Below, in pieces: positions 21,510 to 31,876 of a DNA stretch of 64,000 bases (the stretch's first letter is position 1; the number at the start of each line of letters is the position of its first letter). Where the stretch lies: positions 8,432,439 through 8,496,438 of the forward strand of contig NC_092362.1 in the NCBI RefSeq assembly GCF_030848805.1. The letters are read 5' to 3'. Under the pieces are notes generated by a model. It saw nothing but the letters and a program-made list of their open reading frames with translations. It had not been told where the DNA came from and made no database searches. The DNA is from Temnothorax longispinosus. Its lineage: Eukaryota > Arthropoda > Insecta > Hymenoptera > Formicidae. A program made the position numbers and the translations under genes.

Positions 21510-23490
21510 GTCGAGTTTTCACTTCGCGGGATCGTGGTCCACAGTGAGACGAACGCGTCACTTTTCGGTCCGTTACTTCGAACCTCACGCGTTTTGACGG
21601 AACGAACTTGAATGTTACGCGAACGAATATATGTGTCGTCGAACGAAAGTGTCGGAACGCAAACGTCGTTACCGAACACGTTTTCGTAAACGCCGAGAGG
21701 TTTTTTTTACGACTTTTGACCGTTTTTTCGGTTCTCGTTCGAAAAAAAAATTTTTTTTGTTATATTTTTTTAGTGCTTCCGTAACGTATGTACACGGACG
21801 ACGTTGTCGCGCCGTGTTCCTTACTGTTCCGTAGCCTGATGTTCTAACGTGTTTTGTTTTATGTTCGCGTTACCAGTCTTCAGCTTTGGGCGGTTTACGT
21901 TTTTCGGACGTTTCGACGAGAAAAGGAACTGTTTTCTTGCTTTTCCGCGCTCGTTCTTTAACTTACTCCGTCGACGCTACCGCCGTCGCGCTGAGCGCGA
22001 CGAAACATTTTGCTGTTTCAGCTCGTTCTTTCTTTTTATGTTTCCGCGGTTCGCACACGGTAGCGACGCCGGGCGCAGAAACACGTCGCAACGCCGTAAA
22101 ATGATCTTTTGTATTTTGTCGTCGTGAACATTTTCGCGACGTCGTTTCTCTATATTTTTTCAAAAATATTTTGGGTTTGTTTTTTGAACATCTTCAGCGA
22201 CGCGTTCTCGTGGTACGCGAGCCGTTTTTCGTCCGTACTTTCTCTGCAGTTCTTTTTCTTTTCGGTCGTTCGGAACCGTCTACGAAACTCTTCGATCTCG
22301 TAAAAGGTCGACGCTGACGTGAAGAACGAGCACGTAACGTCAGTCGTTCGTTTAGAAAAGAAAACGCACACGTTAACCACGTTTCCGACCTTGTCGGAAC
22401 GTTGTTGTAACTGTAAGAGCTAGCTATCTCGTTTGACTTCAACGTCTTCGTGAAACGCCGGCGTTTTCTTTTCACGTCTTTCAACGCAACTTTGGGTACG
22501 TCAGTTGTACGACGTGCGGTTCGGTTTTTACGTGACTATTGTGCGACAAAGACCGACGAAAACGTTGTCGTTCGGTTGTTTTTCGATCTTCTCTTTTCCC
22601 TTTTCTATACTTTCTCCTTTCTCTTCCCCCGTCCTCCTTGCAACCCCTTGAAGAGAACGACGGCGTTAACGTAGAGCACGCTTCTTGTGTCTGAACGTTA
22701 CAAACGATGTGACAAGTCGTGAAACGAGTCTCACTCGTCGCTACGATCGTTTTGATCGACGTCGGTATTCGAAAACATGGCGGTACGTCGGCCGTGAAAA
22801 CGAGTACGCGTTAACGAATGTCGCGCGTCCCCTTTGTGCCTTTTTTCGAAGAAACGACGAAATATTTCGTCTATCGTTACTCGCGCAGTGTGAACGGCGT
22901 TTGCTGAGCTGTTCATGGTGGACGTTTGCGTCGGTTGACGGAAGTTTAACGTTACGTTTTTCATAAAAGGTGGACGAAGGCAGCGAAACACGCTTCGAGG
23001 TCTAAAAACTAGAGATTTCGCCCTCGCAACGGACGTAGAGCAACGCTTACGTCCGTCTACGCTACGTTTTTTCCTGTTTTAACTTTTAACGTAGAGGTAA
23101 CAACTTTTTACGAGTCAACGCGGTGGTATCGGTTTCGTACAATATACGAGTACTTGCGGGACTGAAAACTAAAATAACGATGTTTTTTGAACTCTACGAC
23201 GAAGTTCTGCGAAGCCGTTAACTCCGCGTTGCCGTTCGGCTTTCGGCAGAGTCTTTAGAAAGTAACTTCGCGACGTACTAGATGTTCAGTCGTCACGAAA
23301 CGGTCATACTTTCGCAGCGCCGTTTTAAAAAAGACGAAAGGCGAAACGTCGATCGAAGCATCGTTCGTTCGACGTTAAGATATATACGCGTCGTCGAAAA
23401 TCTCCGCAAATGTTAACGTTGGTGTCTTTACGTTTTTTTTCTTCCTCGTCGTGGTTTTTGCGAGCGTCGTCTCACTGTGCACGCCTCAAC
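21509..23490. other. CpG-rich DNA, no recognisable gene
   Basis: About 2 kb unusually rich in CGT, ACG and CGAAA words with pyrimidine runs. Many short frames exist on both strands, none with a domain. The composition is shared with 24.6-25.7, 37.3-42.8 kb and the Helitron, so these may be parts of one old GC-shifted element or region broken by later insertions. Confidence 0.4.
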
Positions 23491-23565
23491 CCCCAGTAAA
23501 ACAGGTACGTCGCATCTGCGTCGACGCTACGTAATACGTGGATGGAGATTCATCCACGAGTTTGC

Positions 23566-23830
23566 CACGTAGCGTCAACGTTTCTTTTTCATCGTCAAAC
23601 GCGAAGAACATTCGTCGCGTGGATTCAACGTTTCTTTTCTATCGCTAAACGCGATGTACCTTCGCCACGTAGATTCAACGTTTCTTTTTCATCGTCAAAC
23701 GCGAAGAACCTTCGTCGCGTGGAATCAACGTTTCTTTTCCATCGCCAAACGCGAAGAACCTTCGTCGCGTGGATTTAACGTTTCTTTTCCATCGATAAAC
23801 GCAAAGTATCTCATCCGCGTAGTATCAATG
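23566..23830. repeat. 50-bp tandem array
   Basis: TCAACGTTTC (or a close variant) occurs at 23575, 23625, 23675, 23725 and 23775, with a degenerate copy at 23825: strict 50-base spacing. Units read ...CATCGTCAAACGCGAAGAACC TTCGTCGCGTGGAT.... Because 50 is not a multiple of three, the apparent reading frame across it is an artefact. Confidence 0.92.
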
Positions 23831-24146
23831 TAGATTTTGCGTAGATATTTTCACTGTTCTACTGACAGATACGTTCGCAATCTCAGGAGACCGTGATGTT
23901 GTCACGCGCACGTAATATAGCTAAATAGAACGTTATAATGAATACGTAATGAAAATGATAGTGAGACATTTTAAACGTGAAGAATTTTACTATGTCGTAA
24001 AAATACAAAAGTTATGTGTTATAATAATAATCAGTTTTTAAATTGACGTTGTTTCTTAAGATGATTTTTGAAAACGTATATATTTGCGCTAGTTCGGACA
24101 TATGTAGACTATATATAACACTTACATCAACGTAAGAAGTAGTCTA

Positions 24147-24210
24147 CCACGTAAGGCAGTTGGCTCACGATCCAGAGGTCCCGAGTTCAACGCCCACCAA
24201 GGTAAGTGTG
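24147..24210 (+). ncRNA. tRNA-like (SINE?) fragment
   Basis: TACCACGTAAGGCAGTTGGC followed about 20 bases later by GGTCCCGAGTTCAACGCC resembles a polymerase III A box and B box in tRNA order and spacing. Arms do not fold into a clean cloverleaf, so this is at best a tRNA-derived SINE head or pseudo-tRNA. Confidence 0.3.
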
Positions 24211-24888
24211 TTTTTATATGTGTTTTTAAATACGAGAAAATATTTATACGCATAGACTGCATCTTAAAAAACAACGTTAGTTCGAAAATAGTACGAAACG
24301 ATCGATAAAAATAATTTTTTTTATGCCGGGTGACGATCGGACCGCAGTGTCTTCTAGTCGTAAGAGGTTTTTTTTGGGTGAGTATACGTCAATACTATGC
24401 ATCAGTAGTTCTCTGTGTAATAACGTACTACCAGTACGCCAGTACTGCCCAGTACTTCTAAAGTACTCGCCAAAATATTAAGACGTGAAACTTTCACGTA
24501 AAGTCTACGTTAAATCGATGATCTCATCCACGTGGATCCGACTACCGTTTTTAAGCGGATAATCCACTCGCGTGTCTACGTGACGTCTACGTCGCTGGTC
24601 CACATGAAAGAAACGTGAATTCCACGTTCCTGTTTTACTGGGGACGCGACCGCACTGTTGTTTGGACGGCGCGAACGTCGAGCAAAAACGGAGCCCCTTG
24701 AGGGGGTCCATCTAACGATGTCGCGTGTGCGCGGCCTCTTGCTCCACGCCCCCCATGTTCGAGCGTCTGCGCGACAACGACGGGCCCCGTCGGTGTGACA
24801 CAGGTGAACGTTCGTGTGCGTAGTGCTCCGTCGACAGTACTGTGCCCCGTACGTTTTCTGTACGCACGAAACGTTCGTGTACGTAAAA

Positions 24889-25450
24889 ATGGCGCGCTCG
24901 CGTGTTTTTGACACGTTCTTAAGTGGAACCGGCGAAGAGAGACAAAGAAAACGAACTGCCTATGAAGAACAGGCAACGTGGATTCGCGCTCGAGAAGAAC
25001 GCGTTGGCGACGGATCCACACGTACTCGCATAATGTTCGGATTTTCTACGCAACGGCGTTTGTCGGTTCTGCAAGATTCGCTACCGGAAGGAACGAATAT
25101 AAAAATTACAGAGAATCCAAAAAAAATGTTCGTCTTTTGTACAGCCAGTGACAAGCAAGGGGCGCGAGCAACGACATACAGTAAGGGCGTGGCGCCGAAC
25201 TTTTTAAGAATGAAAAAGTCAGAAACCAACGACATGTTGCACGCCGCGTTGCGATGCGAGTCAAAACCCCTGGCTATGGAAAACATCGAAATAACGGATA
25301 TCAGTTATTTTATCCAGAATCGGCCAAAGTTATCAGCATACTTTAGCGAACATTTTGCTGAAAAGGATGCCTCTCTGTATGAGATGAGGGACTTTAAAGT
25401 TCCACCGATAGACTTTTCTTCAAACAAGACAACTGTACTCGTCGGTCCGG
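24889..25450 (+). pseudogene. Rep-like (HUH plus helicase start) exon
   Basis: ATG 24889 begins MARSRVFDTFLSGTGEE and continues to a strong donor GTAAGT at 25451. The layout fits the N-terminal part of rolling-circle Rep proteins of CRESS-DNA replicons: IMFGFSTQRRLSVLQ where the second HUH block is expected, ENPKKMFVFCTASDKQGA where the catalytic-tyrosine block is expected, and a terminal TTVLVGP that looks like the start of a Walker A loop continued in a later exon. The expected histidines read R-T-R, and no Tyr lies in the third block, so nicking activity is unlikely. The following exon is missing; the Helitron end lies 235 bases on. Assignment rests on remembered pattern only. An old integrated viral or Replitron-like Rep are both possible. 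Confidence 0.4.
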
Positions 25451-26099
25451 TAAGTCGTTCCGTTAAAAAAAAATATCGCGGCGCACCGCGTGCGCGTGGT
25501 ATATATCGCGCGACGTTTTTGTTGTTCTTTTTTCAAAACTGTGAACGCTATGGTAACGTTACCGTAACGATAGATTTTCGTGCGAACCGTAAACGTCGTC
25601 TACATACACGTCGCGTTTATGTTCGTTTTTCGTCTTTCCGCGTCTTTTCGCGTATTTTTTCGTCGTATATATATATATATATATACTAGCAGATGTCCCG
25701 GGCTTCGCCCGGGAGTCGTTTTTCTTTAAACTATTTCCGTTCGTCAGTAAAATATTCAAAACGGAGTCGTCGTCGTAAAGAAATGTTGTTCCGTACGACT
25801 TCGTCGTTCTCGAAAACGTTTAAGACATTTAAACGCGGTTTTCACGTTTGTGTATTTTCTATGTTCCGTCACGTTTCAGATCGTGGATCTTTTTTTTTTG
25901 TTTCTCGTTGAAGGAGAAAACGGCCTACGGCCGATCTTAAGGTCGGTCCCTAAGATTCGGCCGGACTTGCACCGGCTAAAAACCTTCCCCAGCCCCCACC
26001 CTTGGTATGATGTGTATAGTTACCCTCCCGTCGTAGCTCTTTTTTTTTTCTCCATACGTTACAAACGTTCTCCATATACCACATTTTTAATAAAAAATG

Positions 26100-26898
26100 T
26101 ATTTTTTTCTTCACGTAACGGTTCTTGTTTGTTAGTTTCTTCTATTTTTATTTTCACACTTCCTTTTTTTTGTGCTCTAGGAAATGCTGCCGAGAGTTGT
26201 CCATGTGCAACGACTGTATTTCGTAGATATCGTCCTACTTTTTTTTATGTTTGTCCTCGGACTTTCGTTCGTGTCCGTGCAACGGCTACACCTCGTGGAA
26301 CGTGTCGCCTTTTAAGCTTAACGGGGAGTTCACGATCACTTGGTATAAACGCTCGTCTTGGTAGAACAACACGTTCTCCTCTCGCTGGCCCTGTCCGAAC
26401 CTCCGCATAACGCAGGTTTTGTTTCAGTTCTCTTACACGCACGTTTGTTCTGGTGCATACGCCTTTCTTTGACGTTATATTCCTTAAAAGTATTATTACG
26501 GCACTCACTTTTAATTTTACGCGATGACGTGGCCGTCCACTTGGTGTCACACTATTTAAAAACTCCGTTGGAAACGTTAAATGTTCATGTTCTTCTTCAC
26601 TCTCACGAGAGTCACGGGCGAGATATTCTTTTTCTTCTCCTTCCCGTAAACCTAAAATGTTGTCCGTACGTTTAAACGTGTCCTTATTTTTTGAACAAAG
26701 GATCGCTCTCGCTGGATTTTCCATTATTTTTTCCATAGTTATTTTTTTTCCAAAAATCTCTGTACGTAGTGCGTCTTTACATAAAACGTCGTCTGGACGT
26801 TCTTGTGTATCTTGTTGTAGTCCCGCTGTCGTCGTCAACGTACCCTCTCCTACGTCCCGTAGCCACGTTGCAACGTCTCTTTCCTCCCCTGTTCTCAT
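26100..26898 (-). pseudogene. Helitron helicase C-terminal half
   Basis: The minus-strand frame 26898-26245 contains WLRDVGEGTL, RAILCSKNKDTFKRTDNIL, FPTEFLNSVTPSGRPRHRVKL and RRHVPRGVAVARTRTKVRGQT, the second RecA-like domain with motifs V and VI. After a TGA-type break the family text continues in 26240-26130 (NTVVAHGQLSAAFPRAQKKGSVKI). The last conserved motif, normally '...HGQLYVA.SR', is therefore beyond a stop. Confidence 0.85.
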
Positions 26899-26959
26899 AT
26901 TTTCCTTAAGTTTACGTTGACGTATTTTTTTCCATCATAGCGTGTGTTTTACAGTTGAC

Positions 26960-27516
26960 TCACGTCGAGCTGTTCTGTTTTGCATGAGCCACTACAGGTA
27001 ACGTTTGTCTCAAGTCTCCTGCAAAAAGACGTACTTTTGCTCCAAATGGTTTTGTCGTCCTTATCAAATCTCTTACGACGTTATCGACTGCTGTTAGAGC
27101 TTGTTCTACAGTCCAGCTTACTTCATCCCATCGTCGTACGTTCGCAAAGCGTACGGTCTCTTGCTTTCTGCGTGTTTCCTCTGATATTTGCGTTCGTTGT
27201 TTCATCTCGTGGTCGTGTTAGTTTCAACAGACTATGATATGTTCTTCCTCCCTTTAAAAGTGTTGCTGCTTGGCCTGTTTTTTTCACTTCCTGCAACGCC
27301 GTCTATAAAAAATAACCTTTTGACTTCCGTTTCATTTTCACGTACTCGCCGTACTAACGCGTACGCGTGCTTTTGCTCTGCCGTTACGGTCAACACAAAA
27401 TCTTCTCCTCTACTTCTTTCCTCATCTAACGCCGCGTCTCGTTTAGTACGTTTCACTGGCTTTGGTTTTGGCACGTTGAAGTTTACACAGCTAGTTCCCG
27501 TCGTTCCGCGATACAC
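26960..27516 (-). pseudogene. Helitron helicase, motifs I to III
   Basis: Two minus-strand frames (27516-27232 and 27205-26960) carry the first half of the Pif1-like SF1B helicase. The Walker A loop reads FFIDGVAGSEKNRPSS, with E and N at positions normally G and T, so nucleotide binding should be lost. RLFAGDLRQTLPVV is the conserved motif III block. A frame change separates the two. Confidence 0.85.
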
Positions 27517-27518
27517 TT

Positions 27519-28364
27519 CTAAGCTATATTTTCTGACGTATCCCGCGTTCTGTGTACATAATCTTCACGCCGGGCGTCTTTATATTTTGTCCAAAGTGTT
27601 GGTACATCTGTAGGTGTTCCATATATGCAAATATAAGCAACGAGCTCTCTACGTTGTGCAGGCCGTTGACTCTCTTTCGTTTTGCCCCCGTGATCATCTG
27701 CGTCTCGCAACGTCCTTGTTTTTGTCGCCGCCTTGAACGTCTCCGAAAGAACTCCGTTGACAGTTCTCAACGTCTCGTAACATTTAGTTCCCTTAATATG
27801 TAGAAGAAGCACGCGTAGATAATATCTTTCCGTATCTTTTATGCTTACTGTATCGAATCTGGAACGGATCTTTTCTGTTTTTTTTTGACGTAGTTTCCCG
27901 TTTGCTTCTTTCTTTTCATACGCCATGTGTGACGCACGCTCTGCGTCGACGAACGGTCTCGTTCTTTCATCATCTTGCGTCACATTAAACCATGCAGTAA
28001 GTGTAGTGTCCTTTTTCTGCGCACTTTGTGCTGCTTGCTCTTCCGTTCCCTCTTTGAAATATATCCGTTGACGCGTAGGCAACGGAACTGCCAGTCTTCG
28101 TACTGTCGGAGACTTCATAAACCGTTCATGTCCGTTCAGTCTCCACCGTGCTTCTGGTGTACCAACATCGCTTGCATCCATGACGGCGTTTACCTTATCT
28201 CGTTTACGTAGTCTCGTTCCGTCTCTTGTTTGCACCTTACGTGCAGCACACGCAAATCCTTTGTGAATGTACTTGTCGAAGTCGTCAACACTCTTTACTG
28301 CGGAACATATTTCCAACGTCCGGTGCCGCGCATCGTTCCGTAACAAATATGGCGACGAGGGCAC
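27519..28364 (-). pseudogene. Helitron RepHel central region
   Basis: A 281-codon minus-strand frame beginning SPYLLRNDARHRTLEICSAV, which continues the Rep domain; SVDDFDKYIHKG corresponds to the region of the Rep tyrosines, with one Tyr of the usual pair visible. Then follow RWRLNGHERF, RLAVPLPTRQRIYF, TLTAWFNVTQDD and YYLRVLLLHIKGTKCYETLR, the conserved linker between Rep and helicase. The frame ends at 27519 in text that no longer matches the family. Confidence 0.85.
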
Positions 28365-28539
28365 TACTCCGCGCGTCGTACGTTCTTTTCCTCTTACTCT
28401 GTATTTTTTCCCTCGCGTCCTTCTTTGATACCGAAGATCGCCCGTCTCCGTTGCTTCTGTTTCCTCTCTAACGTTTTTTGGATAGCCTTTTGTACACTTT
28501 CCATCTTTCCCTCGACAAGGATATCTTCTCGATCTGTCG

Positions 28540-29100
28540 CTACATGATCCGTGACACCCGCGGCCTTAAAACCCGTGCCGTAAGCTCTGGCGACCTTTCT
28601 TCCGCAGGGATTTCAGTCCATACCATCTTATCTCGACGTTTTTCCGGCCTTGGCTTTTTTTCCGCACCTAACCGTGCAAGTAACGGCAACGGTGGTACGC
28701 CTCTTTTTTGGAACTCACGTACACCTACATAAGCTCGGTGTTTTCCGAAACGTTCCTTTTGCCGTAGATCTCTCCGCAGTTCTTTTACATCCAAGTTAAA
28801 GATTTTTGCTGCTAACGCTGGACGCGCGTCTACTTGACCGCCCACAAACGTTTCCTTACGTGACGGAGACTGTGGCGTGCCGGTCACTGTTAAAAAGCGG
28901 TCTGGTTTCTCAAACTTTCTTACCCAAGACCGTGCCGCTTGATATCTTTCTTGCATCGTTTTTGGACTTCCCCGAACGGATGATGGTACGCGTACTGGTA
29001 TACCAGCTTTACGTCCTTCCGTTTGTTCTCGCGTATCTAAGTGATCCCGTACGCCTGACGATAGTTCTGCTCTTAAGCATCGTCTACAATGACCGTAGCA
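28540..29100 (-). pseudogene. Helitron Rep domain, HUH motif lost
   Basis: Minus-strand reading gives AGIPVRVPSSVRGSPKTMQ, WVRKFEKPDRFLTVTGTP and then REFQKRGVPPLPLLARLGAE. In Helitrons the block after 'FQKRG' carries the two metal-binding histidines of the HUH endonuclease. Here that place reads P-P-L-P, so both histidines are gone. The frame is open from about 29090 to 28540 although a TTAAGAGCA stretch near 29080 marks the edge of similarity. Upstream the domain is truncated. Confidence 0.85.
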
Positions 29101-29105
29101 GTAAG

Positions 29106-29900
29106 GTTGTAAGGCTGTAATATTTAGTCGTAGGTCACAAAAATTTTAGTCTTGAAACCATACTGTCTACAATGGCAGTAAGACATAACCATAAGATGGA
29201 CCAATGGAGAAAGAGAATATGGAGTCTGCCACAAAAGTGTGCTTACAGGATCTGTTTGATGTTTCTGCCAAAAGCAGCAAGTTTTGTGTTATCTTTATTT
29301 TTTGCTGTGCATTCTATACACACAGAAGCAGTATGTAACAAAAATAGAGACTTTTTAATTATTATCACAAATAATTGTCATTGGTAAATACGGCTGCACG
29401 TGTCACAGGTGTAGTTGGTAGGGCAGAAACTTTGTCCTCCTTATTTTACCTGACAGCTTTAATCACATGTACTAAATGTTCCAAAAGCAAAAGATCTACA
29501 GGATGTATGAAAATTTTATTGTACAGAAGGTAAAACTCATTCAATGTACTACATTCATTCTGTGGAACGTGTTCTATATTAATCTATATGATAAGATTAT
29601 GCTAATGGTTGTAATTTTATTTAGGTTAGGGCGTGGGATATTTTCTTAGCACTAAAGTCAGCTTTTGGTGGCAATAAAATTTAACCTGCATGGTCAGGCG
29701 AGTGTACAAAAGGTTTGACTGCTCTCACACTTGTTACAGTTAGCCTGCTTATCCTACGATTACTTATAATGGGCTCAAAGTTACCTATATTTATCAGGTA
29801 TGATTGTATATGTTAGATTTATATGTAATTTTAATCCACGTATAGTATATAACTATAATGATGATGCGTATACTTTCTAGATTCGACAATCCTGCATTGA
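29106..29900. other. Spacer between Helitron and Harbinger, no gene
   Basis: AT-rich DNA with three CACTTGTTACAG or CTACAATGGCAGTAAG-like words. The ATG frame at 29172-29387 has no recognisable domain. Probably the 5' untranslated part of the Harbinger element. Confidence 0.4.
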
Positions 29901-29942
29901 TTGCAACAACACCAACAAGACAGTGTACATAATCGTTCAAAT

Positions 29943-30711
29943 ATGCCTGCGTGCGTGTCAAAAATGGATTTACAGAAATTAAACCTTATAATACATTTTA
30001 TGTTATATTGGCATCAAAGCATTGTACTTCAAATATTAACGTATCGGATACAAAAAGTCAAAAGCAGACGTTGGTGGGTGAGACCAATCAATAGAAGGAA
30101 ACGTCAAGGTTTCGTGTCTAACCTATTTTGCAAAATAAAATTAACTGATCACGAAGAATTTTTTATGTACACGCGACTTTGCCCAGAACAGTATAAAATT
30201 TTACTGGAGTTAACAACTCCATATCTTACTAAGTACAGCAATCGAAAACCTTTGTCACCTGAAATAAAACTGGTCATAACTTTAACGTAAGTGTTAAATT
30301 AAATCAATGATAGTACTACTCTTGTTTTAATTCACTCTTGATAGTTGTTTTTCTTTTGCAGATATCTTGCTCAAGGGGATAGCGTTGTAACTAAACATCT
30401 AAAATATCGTGTGGGAAGATCAACAGTACACAAAATTTTACCAGAAGTGTGCCATGCTATATGGCTAGCTCTTCAACCTATTGTTTTGCCTATTTTGAAT
30501 TCTGAGGAATGGAAGAAGAAAAGTGAGGAGTTCTTACTTAAGTGGCAATTTCCAAATTGCATAGGAGCGCTTGACGGTCGTCATATGGAAATACAAGCAC
30601 CACCATGCACAGGATCGGAATTCTATAACTATAAAAAATATTTTAGCATAGTTCTTATGGCTTTGTGTGATGCCAATTACAAATTCACTTGGGTTGACAT
30701 TGGTCAATTTG
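29943..30711 (+). pseudogene. PIF/Harbinger (HARBI1-like) transposase, 3' end missing
   Basis: Two exons: ATG 29943 to 30286, intron GTAAGT...TTTTGCAG, then 30362-30711 ending at donor GTAAAT. The join reads ITLT-YLAQGDS. The N-terminal helix-turn-helix region contains FFMYTRLCPEQYKILLE and GRSTVHKILPEVCHAIW; the DDE core gives PNCIGALDGRHMEI (first Asp) and FTWVDIGQFG (second Asp). The exon that would carry the third acid is absent: after 30711 the sequence becomes TA-rich and then GC-rich repeat DNA. The frames that remain are clean, so this is a truncated but recent copy, or a partial gene whose last exon lies elsewhere. Confidence 0.8.
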
Positions 30712-30911
30712 GTAAATATATTTTTTATTTATATATACATACACAGCTTATATATATATGTGTGTATATTTATATTTATATATATTTATATCTAAAAAAG
30801 CTATTATATGTATGATGTGTTACGTCCACCCTCTTGTACACCCGGAAAATTTGAAACTTTCTTTAGATTGTAGGAAGACTTTAGTCAGACCTTACTCATA
30901 AGAACAATGAT

Positions 30912-31171
30912 TTACCGACAGTAGAATTACCACCGAATAAGTTACCATACTTACTAGCATGACTTACCGACAGTAGGATTACCACCGAATAAGTTACCAT
31001 ACTTACTAGCATGACTTACCGACAGTAGGATTACCACCGAATAAGTTACCACACTTCCTAGTATGACTTACCGACAGTAGAATTACCACCGAATAAGTTA
31101 CCACACTTCCTAGTATGACTTACCGACAGTAGAATTACCACCGAATAAGTTACCACACCAGCGATAAGTCA
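30912..31171 (+). repeat. 52-bp tandem array, five units
   Basis: TTACCGACAGTAGRATTACC begins at 30912, 30964, 31016, 31068 and 31120, a strict 52-base spacing. Units differ by a handful of substitutions. Confidence 0.94.
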
Positions 31172-31379
31172 CGACCTGCGCGATAGGCCTAACCTACCCA
31201 CTAGCATATAAATATAGAAAATAAGTCACGATGTACGCAATAGGCTTGGCCTATTCCAATAATGTATATACACAACGAATAAGTCGCAATGCCCACAAGG
31301 GTTTAGCCATAGGAATTTCCCCGCAACGCTTCCTTTAGGTAACGCAAACCTAAACCCTCCCAGACCCTTCCTGAAAACT

Positions 31380-31640
31380 CAGGACATGACCATATAAGGA
31401 GAGAAATCGAAAACGGAGCCGATGACGCAACTCAACCCTTCCACTCAGGCAACAAAAGGAAGAAAACTCAGGCCATGACCATATAAGGAGAGAAATCGAA
31501 AGCGGAGCCGATGACGCAACTCAACCCTTCCACTCAGGCAAACGAAAGGAAAAAAACCTAAAACATGACCATATAAAAAGAGAAATCGAAGACAGAGCTG
31601 ATGACGCAACTCAACCCTTCCACTCAGTCAACCCTTCTAC
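31380..31640 (+). repeat. 89/90-bp tandem array, three units
   Basis: CATGACCATATAARRAGAGA starts at 31385, 31474 and 31564. Each unit continues through GATGACGCAACTCAACCCTTCC. It lies in the same leader-like region as the 52-bp array. Confidence 0.9.
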
Positions 31641-31876
31641 TCGACCACCCCCGCCATCAGGAAAACAGGAATATAAGGGCGAACATCCCAAGGGACGCTC
31701 TCAGTTCCCCGGAGTCCTACCTCGATCACGGACTCTCCAGTTAAGTAACCACTGAATCCTTCTCGAGTCCCTCTGAATCCAGAACCTTCCTATTTCCACA
31801 CCGAGAATCTTCCTATCTCCACGTGCGTTACCGAACCCAGAGCCTTCAGCTCTCTCACTACATATAGAATTACGCG

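Larger units (their letters stand above)
23491..24643. mobile_element. TIR element with CCCCAGTAAAACAGG ends
   Basis: CCCCAGTAAAACAGG at 23491 and its exact complement CCTGTTTTACTGGGG ending at 24643 bound 1153 bp, followed inward by similar ACGTGGATTC-type sequence. No convincing target duplication was found, so the superfamily is unassigned. The element carries the 50-bp tandem array near its left end and no transposase. Confidence 0.45.
25686..29105 (-). mobile_element. Inactivated Helitron, 5'-truncated
   Basis: A minus-strand rolling-circle transposon. Its 3' end is exact: CCCGGGCGAAGCCCGGG hairpin, then CATCTG and CTAG, followed by T inside a TA tract (end at plus position 25686). Coding remnants of the RepHel protein run from about 29100 down to about 26100. 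Upstream of 29105 the similarity stops abruptly, and the N-terminal Rep region and 5' TC end are absent. Four frame breaks and altered catalytic motifs show it is dead. Confidence 0.9.

Noticed and set aside
23542..23778. Repetitive 78-codon ORF
   Set aside because: It is a by-product of the 50-bp tandem array.
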